Source: Bacteroidales bacterium
GTDB taxonomy: Bacteria > Bacteroidota > Bacteroidia > Bacteroidales > UBA932
Assembly (NCBI GenBank): GCA_017513445.1
Contig: JAFXFS010000004.1
Coordinates: forward strand, 1-64,000
Reading direction: 5' to 3'
Length of the DNA: 64,000 nt
The notes under the pieces were generated by a model. That model ran no database searches, was not told the origin of the DNA, and was given only the letters and a program-made list of their open reading frames with translations. The stretch's first letter is position 1; each line of letters starts with the position of its first letter. Shown one piece after another: positions 1 to 7,999 of this stretch. Position numbers and translations under genes: made by a program.

Positions 1-132
1 AGTACATACGCTACTACAATAATGATAGAATCAAACTGAGGCTAAATGGAAAAAGCCCGGTGCAATACCGAGCTCTGTTCCAATCTAAGTCAGCCTCTTA
101 ATAATGTTAAACCGTCCAACTTTCGGGGGTCA
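1..132 (+). mobile_element. Right end of an IS3-family insertion sequence (truncated by window edge)
   Basis: The first 101 bases encode the end of a transposase. They are followed by a short spacer and a terminal sequence reading GTCCAACTTTCGGGGGTCA, which ends in the CA dinucleotide typical of IS3-family right ends (about 112-132). The left part lies outside the window, so the inverted-repeat partner and target duplication cannot be checked. The element sits about 40 bases past the stop of the convergent CBS-domain gene, so it interrupts no visible gene. Confidence 0.75.
3..101 (+). CDS. IS3-family (IS150-like) transposase OrfB, C-terminal fragment
   Basis: The open frame enters from the left edge and ends with TAA at 99-101. 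Its last 32 residues contain YYNNDRIK followed by LNGKSPVQYR. This is the very characteristic C-terminal tail of the DDE integrase-core transposases of the IS3 family, just after the catalytic domain. Only the tail is present, so it cannot be judged whether the copy is intact upstream. Confidence 0.8.
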   Translation, partial: YIRYYNNDRIKLRLNGKSPVQYRALFQSKSAS

Positions 133-173
133 CATCAAATTTGTCATCCCCGTTTCTTTTTTATGATTGATTA

Positions 174-1268
174 TTACTCTTGAGTATCTTCACTCTCATC
201 CATCTCTTCATCATCGTCATCATCATCTACAAGGTGAGCATACTTAACTTGACGCTCTTTCCATCTCTCTTTTGCAAATTGTTGCATATCAGCCACTTCA
301 TCTTTCTCATCGATGATTTCCAAACCGAAGATTGTCTCAACAATATCCTCAATTGTGATAATACCCTGGAAACAACCATACTCGTCAATAATAAGACCGA
401 TTTGTTCTTTCAACTCAAGAAGGGATTCCCACACTTTAGAAATAGAAACCTCTTCGTTGAATAGAGCAACATCTCTCTTTATATCGCCAAGTTTAATATC
501 AAATTTATCCTCAGCAAGATACTCTAAGATAGTGCTGCGCAATACATAACCTGTGATATATTCAGGACTCTCTCCGTAAACAGGAATTCTGGAGTGGTGA
601 AGATATTTTTTCTTCTTGTAGAACTCTTTCAAAGTCATATTTTCCGGAGCGATTGCAGCAACTACTCTTGGAGTCATTACATCGTATGCTTTTACATCAT
701 CAAGTTTAATAAGATTTTGAATAACCTTATTCTCCTTGTTTTTGAATGTACCCTCTTCAACACCAACAGTAACCATTGCTGAAACCTCTTCACGGCTTAC
801 AGTCACTTCAGGTTCCTTAGGTGATAGTGCGTGGGTTAACCACTCAGACATAATTACCAATGGGTAGGTAATAAAGATTAGGATTCTAATTGTATAGGCA
901 GTAATGGAAGTCAATGAGCGCCAATAGTTTGCGCCGATTGTCTTAGGAATAATCTCTGAAAATATCAGGATTAAAAGTGTGACAATTGCAGAGACTATAC
1001 CAGTAGAGGCCTCTCCAAAAACGATTGTAGCTTGAGCACCAACACCAGCAGCACCAACTGTGTGAGCAATAGTATTAACAGTTAGAATTGCTGAGATTGG
1101 TCTATCAATGTCTTGTTTTAGTTTCTTAAGTAAAATAGCACCTTTTACACCATCCTCTTCTTTCATCGTTAAGAAAGAGATGGGCGTGGAATATAGAACT
1201 GCCTCAATTACAGAACAGATAAAGGATACACAAATAGCTAATGCTAAATAAACAAATATTAGTACCAT
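174..1268 (-). CDS. CNNM/CorC-type membrane protein (DUF21 plus CBS pair)
   Basis: 364-residue integral membrane protein. Residues about 1-150 form a DUF21-type domain with four hydrophobic segments (the first at 2-22). A paired CBS domain follows at about 190-315, with the sequence VMTPRVV at its start and GIITIEDIVETIFG at its end. The CorC_HlyC domain found at the C-terminus of many relatives is missing; instead the protein ends in an acidic tail with six consecutive Asp. The family is linked to magnesium or other divalent-cation export, but this member's substrate is not known. A TAnnTTTG element lies only five bases upstream of the ATG, in the gap after rho, so the gene may have its own promoter and a very short or absent leader. 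Confidence 0.8.
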   Translation of the reverse strand: MVLIFVYLALAICVSFICSVIEAVLYSTPISFLTMKEEDGVKGAILLKKLKQDIDRPISAILTVNTIAHTVGAAGVGAQATIVFGEASTGIVSAIVTLLILIFSEIIPKTIGANYWRSLTSITAYTIRILIFITYPLVIMSEWLTHALSPKEPEVTVSREEVSAMVTVGVEEGTFKNKENKVIQNLIKLDDVKAYDVMTPRVVAAIAPENMTLKEFYKKKKYLHHSRIPVYGESPEYITGYVLRSTILEYLAEDKFDIKLGDIKRDVALFNEEVSISKVWESLLELKEQIGLIIDEYGCFQGIITIEDIVETIFGLEIIDEKDEVADMQQFAKERWKERQVKYAHLVDDDDDDEEMDESEDTQE

Positions 1269-1272
1269 ATTG

Positions 1273-1280
1273 CAAAGATA
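1273..1280 (-). promoter_or_regulatory. Possible -7 element for the CBS-domain gene
   Basis: On the minus strand this reads TATCTTTG, a full match to the Bacteroidota -7 consensus TAnnTTTG. It lies in the 24-base gap between the rho stop and the ATG at 1268. Transcription from it would begin at about the start codon. Confidence 0.4.
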
Positions 1281-1292
1281 TCAATATTATTC

Positions 1293-3239
1293 TTATCCAT
1301 TCATAGTAATTAGCAGTTCTTCATTATTTCTAGTCAATTCCATCTGTGTTTTGATGAAATCCATTGCTTCAACAGCTGTCATATCGGCAAGATGCTTCCT
1401 TAGAACCCATACTCTATTGATAATATCCGGACTATAAAGCAAGTCATCGCGGCGAGTTGAACTAAGAGTAACATCTACGGCAGGGAAGATACGTTTGTTA
1501 GAGATGCGTCTATCCAATTGAAGTTCAAGGTTACCTGTACCTTTGAACTCTTCAAAGATAACTTCATCCATCTTCGATCCAGTCTCTGTCAGTGCAGTTG
1601 CAAGGATTGTTAACGATCCACCATTTTCGATATTACGGGCAGCTCCGAAGAATCTCTTTGGCTTATGAAGTGCATTTGCATCAACACCACCAGAAAGAAC
1701 CTTTCCAGATGCAGGTTGGACAGTGTTGTATGCTCTTGCCAATCTTGTGATTGAGTCAAGAAGAATAACTACATCGTGTCCGCACTCAACCATTCTTTTT
1801 GCCTTTTCAAGAACCATATTTGCAACCTTAACGTGTCTCTCTGCAGGTTCATCAAAAGTAGATGCGATAACTTCTGCCTTAACGCTACGTTCCATATCAG
1901 TAACCTCTTCTGGACGTTCATCAATAAGAAGAACAATCATATATACCTCTGGATGGTTGTCTGCGATGGCATTTGCAATAGCTTTAAGTAGCATTGTCTT
2001 ACCTGTTTTCGGTTGAGCAACAATCAAACCTCTCTGCCCCTTACCAATAGGTGTGAATAGATCTACAACTCTGATAGAGATATCGTTATCGTGACCATTT
2101 CCTGTCAAGTTAAATTTCTCATCAGGGAAAAGTGGTGTAAGGAAGTCAAATGGTACTCTGTCTCTGATAAATTCAGGAGTACGACCATTAATCATATTTA
2201 CCTTAACAAGTGGGAAATATTTTTCTCCCTCTCTTGGAGGTCTGATCTCTCCATTGATTGTATCACCTGTCTTAAGTGCAAAATATTTTATTTGCTGACT
2301 GGATACATAAATATCATCAGGAGAATTCAAATAGTTGTAATCTGAAGATCTTAAGAAACCATAACCATCCGGCATTATCTCCAAAACACCTGATGCCTCT
2401 ACAACTCCTTCAAATTCAATTTTAGCAGGTTGAGCCTGGTGATTGTTGTTACCCTTTTGGTGATTATCTTTTCTGTGATTTTTGTGAGATTCTTCTTTTG
2501 CAACCGGCTCAGTCTCTATTGATTGTGCTGGTACTTGAGAATTTTGAGGCTCTTCAGATTTTACGATAACTACTTTATTGCTTTCGACTTTCTCTCTTTG
2601 AGCAGAGTAGTGTGTGGTTGCCTCTCCTGTGTTGTTGAAAAGTGGTTCATTTTTGCCAACTTTGATTCTTTGGCGAACCTTTTTCTCTTTTACCTCTGGC
2701 TCCGTTGGAGTTTCATCAACCTTAACCTCCTCAGGTTCAGATACTTTAATTTCATTATTAACCCTCTTTGATCTTGTCTTAGGGTTCTTCTTCTTGATCT
2801 CTTTGTTTGAGGTTTCCTGTTTTTCCTCTTTAATTGGCTCTTCTAAAGGAAGTGGTGCTGTAGTTGCTTCTACGGTAGGTTGATTATTACTATCCTTTTT
2901 GATTCGCTCTCTTTTAACTCTCTTATTCTCAACTTTTTCTGACTTTGGAGACTCTTTACTCTCCTTTTCCGATTTAGGAGTCTCAACTGGCTTAACCACC
3001 TTTGCCGTTATCTCGTCATCAGATGGTTTCTCTTTAGTTTCAACCTTTTCAGCCACCTTTTTGCTCCTCTTTAAGGTAGGTCTCTTAGGCCTTTCGGTAC
3101 TTGAAACTGCCTGTTCGTCAAGTATCTTATATACTAAGTCAGTTGTATCGTAAGATTCTAGTTTAGAGATCTTTAACTTCTTAGCGATTACACACAATTC
3201 TTCGTGTGTCTTCTCTTTTAATTCTGCTATTGCGTACAT
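1293..3239 (-). CDS. rho: Transcription termination factor Rho
   Basis: Hexameric RNA helicase that ends transcription at Rho-dependent sites. The 648 residues compare with about 420 in E. coli. The order is: a Rho N-terminal helical domain (about 5-45, starting [16 protein letters not shown]); a 230-residue low-complexity stretch rich in Lys, Glu, Pro and Thr; a cold-shock-type RNA-binding domain (about 280-350, with DGYGFLRS); and the ATPase core with Walker A PKTGKT near 410 and the Walker B region [16 protein letters not shown]. Such a charged insertion is common in Rho of this phylum. The gene has its own promoter and a leader hairpin. It is separate from ridA upstream. Confidence 0.97.
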   Translation of the reverse strand: MYAIAELKEKTHEELCVIAKKLKISKLESYDTTDLVYKILDEQAVSSTERPKRPTLKRSKKVAEKVETKEKPSDDEITAKVVKPVETPKSEKESKESPKSEKVENKRVKRERIKKDSNNQPTVEATTAPLPLEEPIKEEKQETSNKEIKKKNPKTRSKRVNNEIKVSEPEEVKVDETPTEPEVKEKKVRQRIKVGKNEPLFNNTGEATTHYSAQREKVESNKVVIVKSEEPQNSQVPAQSIETEPVAKEESHKNHRKDNHQKGNNNHQAQPAKIEFEGVVEASGVLEIMPDGYGFLRSSDYNYLNSPDDIYVSSQQIKYFALKTGDTINGEIRPPREGEKYFPLVKVNMINGRTPEFIRDRVPFDFLTPLFPDEKFNLTGNGHDNDISIRVVDLFTPIGKGQRGLIVAQPKTGKTMLLKAIANAIADNHPEVYMIVLLIDERPEEVTDMERSVKAEVIASTFDEPAERHVKVANMVLEKAKRMVECGHDVVILLDSITRLARAYNTVQPASGKVLSGGVDANALHKPKRFFGAARNIENGGSLTILATALTETGSKMDEVIFEEFKGTGNLELQLDRRISNKRIFPAVDVTLSSTRRDDLLYSPDIINRVWVLRKHLADMTAVEAMDFIKTQMELTRNNEELLITMNG

Positions 3240-3256
3240 TTTGTGATTGAATAAAC

Positions 3257-3277
3257 GGCATTACTGAGACTAATGCC
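3257..3277 (-). promoter_or_regulatory. Hairpin in the rho leader
   Basis: GGCATTA and TAATGCC form a perfect seven-base-pair stem around a seven-base loop. It lies between the predicted promoter (3291-3298) and the rho ATG, ending about 17 bases before the start codon. No T-run follows, so it is not a standard terminator. A role in control of rho expression is inference. Confidence 0.5.
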
Positions 3278-3290
3278 CTTTTTGATATTG

Positions 3291-3298
3291 CAAATATA
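3291..3298 (-). promoter_or_regulatory. -7 promoter element of rho
   Basis: Reads TATATTTG on the minus strand, a full match to TAnnTTTG, in the gap between ridA and rho. It gives a leader of roughly 45 bases. Confidence 0.55.
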
Positions 3299-3330
3299 AA
3301 TTAAAGAGTGAAATATCCAAAACAAAATGA

Positions 3331-3708
3331 CTATTTAGATGCAATAACTTCTACTTCCGCAACTGAATTTTTTGGAAGAGTTTTTACGGCGTATGCAACG
3401 CGAGCAGGGTATGGCTCTTTAAAGAATTGAGCATATACCTCGTTCATTTCTGCAAAATCACTCATATCTGTCAGATATACAGTAGTTTTAACTACATCGC
3501 AAAAATCGAAGCCGCCTTCATTAAGGATATAGCCGATATTCTTGAATATTTGTGTAAATTTATCTTTAAGTGTGCCCTCTACAAATTCACCTGTTTGGGC
3601 ATCAATTGGTAGTTGTCCCGATACATAGATTGTATCATTAACGATTACAGCTTGGCTGTAAGGTCCAATAGCTGCTGGAGCTAAAGGAGAATTAACAATT
3701 TTTTTCAT
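3331..3708 (-). CDS. ridA: RidA family enamine/imine deaminase
   Basis: 125-residue member of the YjgF/YER057c/UK114 family. RidA hydrolyses reactive enamines and imines (such as 2-aminoacrylate) made by PLP enzymes, releasing ammonia, and acts in the cytosol as a trimer. Full length for the family. The motif YPARVAYAV near residue 100 contains the conserved Arg that contacts the substrate carboxylate, and the C-terminal AEVEVIA is typical. It lies 21 bases after lptD and is probably co-transcribed with it; rho downstream has its own promoter. Confidence 0.92.
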   Translation of the reverse strand: MKKIVNSPLAPAAIGPYSQAVIVNDTIYVSGQLPIDAQTGEFVEGTLKDKFTQIFKNIGYILNEGGFDFCDVVKTTVYLTDMSDFAEMNEVYAQFFKEPYPARVAYAVKTLPKNSVAEVEVIASK

Positions 3709-3729
3709 TTAGTTATATATTAATAATGT

Positions 3730-6537
3730 TTAATTGTCCCAGAAACTTGATGATTTCTTGAATTGAAGTAGGTCAGCAAGTGCTGATGCATTGGCTGCAA
3801 TCCTGAAACTCCAGCTCTCCCATTGTCCATTTGGAACCCAGGATACTGAGATGTTAAAGCAGTGCAGGTCATATGTTGCACTCAGGTTTGTAGTTGTCAT
3901 CTTCATCTTACTCAAATCAAAACCTGTATTTAAGTTCAAGTTAAATGAAGGAGTGATTCTGACCTGACCGGAAACACTCAATGTCTGAAGATGATTATCT
4001 TTTACGTGTAACCTCTCATTCAGATATTGGTAATTTCTTGAGAATGAATAGTTTAGGTTAAAACTTAAACTCCAAGGAATATTAGGATTCATATAGTAAA
4101 CCCAACCACCAGGAATATACTCTCCTGTTACAGGATGGTAGTAAACGCGAGTATATCCTCCAGATGATCCACTTGATGATCCACTTGATGATCCATCATT
4201 TCCCTTGATTGCACCTTCACCATTAATAGAGTATGATAGAGATGCACTGGCATTGGTCAATCTGGCAAGTTTACCTGTTTTTACTATATTCAAAGTGTTA
4301 ATAGGTCTTCCTCGCTCATTTATTGCGTATGGGTCCAATGTTAGGTTACCACTAAGAGCAATTTTTCCGAATACTGTAGTACTTGCATTGATTGAGATTG
4401 TTGATAATTTCAATGAATCGGCAAGGAAATTATATGACCCGCTTAGATTAAGTTGGTCAATAAGTTTAATTTTGTTAAATCCTTTACCGGTACTATCCTT
4501 AGGGTTTGAGATTTTTGCCTCAATATTGTTACCTACAGAGAATGTAAGACCTGCATTTCTACCCCTGCCTGGAGGAGAAGTTAAGTTACCGGCATATTTA
4601 TTATACTCGACACTCTTCTCTTTACCATTTTTATCAATGTAAGTATATGTCCTGTAACCATTCATAGCTGTACCCAATTCAGGTTTCAGGTTTATACCTA
4701 ATTGAGGCGAAATCATATGTCTGATTGCCTGTACCTTTTTATCTTTACCAAAATTGAAGAGACCATAAATACGGGTACTGAATGAGATTCCTGCAGAGTA
4801 TGTCTGAGAGATACCGAAACGGCTGAATTGAGGAGTCATTTCAGTAATAACCTGGTCAGTCTCAGGATCATATCTCTTAGTCTGCTCTCTAAAGTACCAG
4901 TTCATTCCATAACTTATGGATGGAGCAGCTTGAATATAGTTCAGAATAGTGAATGATGGCAAACCGATTGCAAAGTTGTGTGTCATACCATTTTGCAGTC
5001 GGTCCATAATGTTCATATCTTTCAACTCCTTGACCTTGAAGTTAATTTTATTCTGCATCGAGCTATTATAACTCAATGAGATTTTTTCATAGAACTTCTC
5101 AGAGCCGACACCATTCTTCCTTTTGAAAGGGAAAAATCTGTTTACAGTAAAAGTGATGTTAGGGAATGTAATAGCGTATGAACTATCTCTCGAGTTTTGA
5201 CTGTGAGAAGCATTCACAGACATACTCATTCCCGTCCAAGTCTTTGAATATGAGATAGATGAAGACATCTGATTCTGCAATGCCTGTTGGATATTGTCAG
5301 AATTGTATTTATTGTTTGATGGACTGGCAAAGTTTACGGAAGCTCTGAAAGATGTCCCGGGTCTTGCCTTTGAATCTTGAGAGTGGCTCCAAGATACAGC
5401 GAAGTTAGAACTTTCTGAGTAGTCAGGTGAGTCCTTCTCTCCACTCTTATCAACAGAGTAAGTCAATGAAATATTACCATCAAATGCATATTTCTTCTTG
5501 TATCGAGAATTTAGTTTCGCATTCCAGGATCCCAATGTGTAAATAGATCCGGTAAGGGCAACATCAAAGTGGTTTCCAAATACAAAGTAGAAACCGGCAT
5601 CTTTCATATATAGACCACGTGAGGTCTCTTCTCCAAATGTAGGCATCAAAATACCACTTGCTCTCTCCGGCATTTTAGGTACAAAACCGAAAGGAAGTCC
5701 AATTGGAAGAGGGACATCGGCAAGTACAAGATATGCAGGTCCGAAAATTGTTCTCTGTTCCGGCTCAGTCATCACCTTGGCCACAGTCATCTTCAAATAA
5801 TAGTGTGGATGTTCGTGGTCGCAGACTGTATATTTACCATTTTGAATATTGAGTGAGTTATCCTCCATCTTTTTAATATTATTTCCGTGGAGAATACCCT
5901 CATTGTCCTGAGTAATCATATTGGTAATTTTTGCCTTACTGCTCTTAAAGTTATATGTGACATTCTCCATAGTATAACTTTGAGAGCCCTCAGTCATTAC
6001 AGGTAATCCAATCCACTCATTGGTAATAGAGTCTTTTGTGCCTGCCGCGAAGACTGTGTTGGTGTTTAGATCGTAAGCCATATAATCAGACTTGATCTCA
6101 ATATTACCATATTTCACACTAACATCACCATAATAATAAAGCATCTTCTTTCCATCAGAGAAGTCCTCAATAATAGAGTCTTTAGCAGTAGAGAATGCGG
6201 GCATCTCTAATGTGCTCTTAACTCTTGGTACGGTGTCGGATTGTGATGGTATAGTGTCGTTAAAAACTGTATCTTGACTTGGTAATATGCTGTCTTTCAA
6301 TGAATTATTCGAGCTGTCCGTAACGGGTGCTATCACTTTTCTATCTGAAAGTAATAATGAATCGCGTCCTGCTACAGAGTCATTGGAATTTTCTGAAAGT
6401 GCCTGATTAAGTCTGCTTATAATGGTATCTCTCTGTGCCGATAGTGTTACAGAGCTATTATCTACGGCAAAACTCATTTTGCTTATGAAGAGCAAAAATG
6501 CCAAGACAATTGTGCGAAGAGAGTTCTTATATGACAT
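3730..6537 (-). CDS. lptD: LptD-like outer-membrane LPS assembly protein
   Basis: 935 residues with a signal peptide (about 1-24, ending SFA). The N-terminal half has an OstA/LptA-like domain at about 120-280, with YYYGDVSVKYGNIEIKSDY typical of the periplasmic jellyroll. After about residue 290 come many alternating amphipathic strands that form the large beta-barrel, ending in an aromatic C-terminus. In this phylum the family is the putative LPS-assembly barrel that inserts lipopolysaccharide into the outer leaflet. A Ser/Gly repeat (about residues 781-793, coded by 12-base repeats) sits in what is probably an external loop. It is divergent from the amidase gene, with overlapping promoters at 6566-6586. 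Confidence 0.85.
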   Translation of the reverse strand: MSYKNSLRTIVLAFLLFISKMSFAVDNSSVTLSAQRDTIISRLNQALSENSNDSVAGRDSLLLSDRKVIAPVTDSSNNSLKDSILPSQDTVFNDTIPSQSDTVPRVKSTLEMPAFSTAKDSIIEDFSDGKKMLYYYGDVSVKYGNIEIKSDYMAYDLNTNTVFAAGTKDSITNEWIGLPVMTEGSQSYTMENVTYNFKSSKAKITNMITQDNEGILHGNNIKKMEDNSLNIQNGKYTVCDHEHPHYYLKMTVAKVMTEPEQRTIFGPAYLVLADVPLPIGLPFGFVPKMPERASGILMPTFGEETSRGLYMKDAGFYFVFGNHFDVALTGSIYTLGSWNAKLNSRYKKKYAFDGNISLTYSVDKSGEKDSPDYSESSNFAVSWSHSQDSKARPGTSFRASVNFASPSNNKYNSDNIQQALQNQMSSSISYSKTWTGMSMSVNASHSQNSRDSSYAITFPNITFTVNRFFPFKRKNGVGSEKFYEKISLSYNSSMQNKINFKVKELKDMNIMDRLQNGMTHNFAIGLPSFTILNYIQAAPSISYGMNWYFREQTKRYDPETDQVITEMTPQFSRFGISQTYSAGISFSTRIYGLFNFGKDKKVQAIRHMISPQLGINLKPELGTAMNGYRTYTYIDKNGKEKSVEYNKYAGNLTSPPGRGRNAGLTFSVGNNIEAKISNPKDSTGKGFNKIKLIDQLNLSGSYNFLADSLKLSTISINASTTVFGKIALSGNLTLDPYAINERGRPINTLNIVKTGKLARLTNASASLSYSINGEGAIKGNDGSSSGSSSGSSGGYTRVYYHPVTGEYIPGGWVYYMNPNIPWSLSFNLNYSFSRNYQYLNERLHVKDNHLQTLSVSGQVRITPSFNLNLNTGFDLSKMKMTTTNLSATYDLHCFNISVSWVPNGQWESWSFRIAANASALADLLQFKKSSSFWDN
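4163..4194. repeat. 12-base in-frame tandem repeat inside lptD
   Basis: The unit GATGATCCACTT is repeated 2.7 times. It codes for Ser-Ser-Gly-Ser blocks. Because the unit is a multiple of three, changes in copy number would not shift the frame. Confidence 0.8.
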
Positions 6538-6565
6538 TATAAGTTGATTTCTGGAGCAATTTTGT

Positions 6566-6573
6566 TATATTTG
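6566..6573 (+). promoter_or_regulatory. Promoter of the cell-wall amidase gene
   Basis: TATATTTG at 6566-6573 is preceded by TTG at 6544-6546 with a 19-base spacer, matching the two-part Bacteroidota sigma factor promoter. It lies downstream of an in-frame upstream start, which argues that translation begins at 6607. Confidence 0.65.
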
Positions 6574-6578
6574 CGTGG

Positions 6579-6586
6579 CAAAAATA
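6579..6586 (-). promoter_or_regulatory. Possible -7 element of lptD
   Basis: Minus-strand TATTTTTG, 41 bases upstream of the lptD ATG. It lies back to back with the amidase promoter. I see no clear upstream TTTG. Confidence 0.4.
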
Positions 6587-6606
6587 TAAAATATTTCACA
6601 ATTAGT

Positions 6607-7770
6607 ATGCCAATGACCATAAAGAGAATAATTCTTTCTGTTTTTTTATCACTTTTTGTGATAAATATATCTGCTCAAACTAGCAGTGGTATTCCATTGA
6701 GACGTGTTGTAATAGATCCAGGTCACGGTGGAAAGGATCCTGGTGCATTGAGCCCTGATAAAAAATTGCGAGAGAAAGATATTACCCTTTATGTCTCTAA
6801 AAAATTTGGCGAGCTTATCAATAAAAAGTATCCTGAGGTTGAGGTATATTATACAAGGACAACTGATGTCCACGTTCCTCTTGATAAGAGGAGTTCATTT
6901 GCAAATGACCTGAATGCAGATATTTTTATATCAATTCACGTTAATGCTGCCAAAGCCAGAAGTGCCAAGGGTGTTGAAACATTTGTTATGGGTATGCATA
7001 AGAGTGAATCCAATCTTGAAGTTTGTCTTTTGGAGAACTCTGTAATCACATTGGAAGATGATTACCATACCACCTATCAGAACTTTGATCCCAATAATCC
7101 TGAATCATACATAATATTTAGTCTGGTACAGAGTGCATCATTGGAGCAGAGTATGATTTTGGCCGATTATGTGCAGAAACATCTTAAAAATGGTCCAATA
7201 AGAGTGGATAGAGGTATCAAGCAGGGGGGACTTGTAGTCTTATGGAGAGCGACAATGCCAGCAATTCTAGTTGAGTTAGGGTTTATTTCTAATAGCGAAG
7301 ATCGTAAGGCAATGTCCACGACAAGTGGTAAAAACAAGATGGCTGAGCAACTTTTCAAGGCCTTTGAGGATTTTAAAAAGCAGTATGAAGCAGGAATGTC
7401 GGTCAACTTGGATGCCCCTATTCAGATGACCCAGCCAGAAGAGAAAACTCAAAAGGTGGATCAATCGGATGTCAAAAGAGTTGTAGAGGAGGCAAAAAAG
7501 GGTGCTGAATCTGATATCTCAAATAAATCAAATAAGGAGTACAGAATTCAAATTTTTGCTGTTAATAGTAAATTGTCAAAAAGTGATTCTCGATTTAAAA
7601 AAGAGAAAAATATAAAGTACATTCTCGAAGGAAAGACATATAAATATAGTGTAGGAGCCTATCCAACTCTATCTCAAGCAAAAAATGATCTTTCCAGGGT
7701 AAAAAAGAAGTTCAATGGTGCCTTTATTATTGTTGTAGAGAATGAAAAAATTGTTGAAAAAATATTTTAA
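6607..7770 (+). CDS. N-acetylmuramoyl-L-alanine amidase with SPOR domain
   Basis: 387 residues from the ATG at 6607, which gives a clean signal peptide (about 1-24, ending SAQ); the longer frame from 6544 would place the start upstream of the promoter. Amidase_3 zinc hydrolase domain at about 32-265: DPGHGG (zinc His near 40), REKDITL (zinc Glu), SIHVNA (zinc His), LVELGFISN (catalytic Glu). A charged linker follows, then a SPOR domain at about 315-387 of the kind that binds denuded glycan strands at the septum. It cleaves the bond between MurNAc and the stem peptide in the periplasm, usually for daughter-cell separation. Confidence 0.93.
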   Translation: MPMTIKRIILSVFLSLFVINISAQTSSGIPLRRVVIDPGHGGKDPGALSPDKKLREKDITLYVSKKFGELINKKYPEVEVYYTRTTDVHVPLDKRSSFANDLNADIFISIHVNAAKARSAKGVETFVMGMHKSESNLEVCLLENSVITLEDDYHTTYQNFDPNNPESYIIFSLVQSASLEQSMILADYVQKHLKNGPIRVDRGIKQGGLVVLWRATMPAILVELGFISNSEDRKAMSTTSGKNKMAEQLFKAFEDFKKQYEAGMSVNLDAPIQMTQPEEKTQKVDQSDVKRVVEEAKKGAESDISNKSNKEYRIQIFAVNSKLSKSDSRFKKEKNIKYILEGKTYKYSVGAYPTLSQAKNDLSRVKKKFNGAFIIVVENEKIVEKIF

Positions 7771-7999
7771 CTTTAATTTATAATAATTAAAAATTACAAG
7801 ATTCTAATAATCAGATAGATACAAAATTTCACTCTTGTAATTAATTGTAAATCAATAAGTTAAAAATCGCAATTTTTTATATAGTGATAATCAATCACTT
7901 ATAGAATTTTCAAAAAAAACAATAGCTTTTTAAATTTTTTATAACAATTTTTTCACCAACTTTGTTTCACGAAACCCGAACTTAAAATTTTTCAAATTA
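7771..7999. promoter_or_regulatory. AT-rich region upstream of dnaA
   Basis: 229 bases with no gene. It holds an inverted repeat AGTGAT-N5-ATCACT at 7883-7899 and a 12-base palindrome GTTTCACGAAAC at 7964-7975. A weak -7 match, CAACTTTG, lies at 7957-7964. I find no DnaA box close to TTATCCACA, so there is no support for calling this the origin. Control of dnaA from here is inference. Confidence 0.4.

Noticed and set aside
2523..2883. Several hydrophobic plus-strand frames opposite the low-complexity part of rho
   Set aside because: They arise from the Lys/Glu-rich codons read in reverse; rho is strongly supported.
4205..4642. A 145-codon plus-strand frame opposite lptD
   Set aside because: Lies wholly within lptD on the other strand, has no recognisable motif and no promoter; a shadow of the coding bias.
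6544..6606. Longer N-terminus for the cell-wall amidase
   Set aside because: It would lie over the promoter and spoil the signal peptide.
7771..7999. Chromosomal origin next to dnaA
   Set aside because: AT-rich, but no repeated DnaA boxes were found, and in this phylum the origin need not lie at dnaA.
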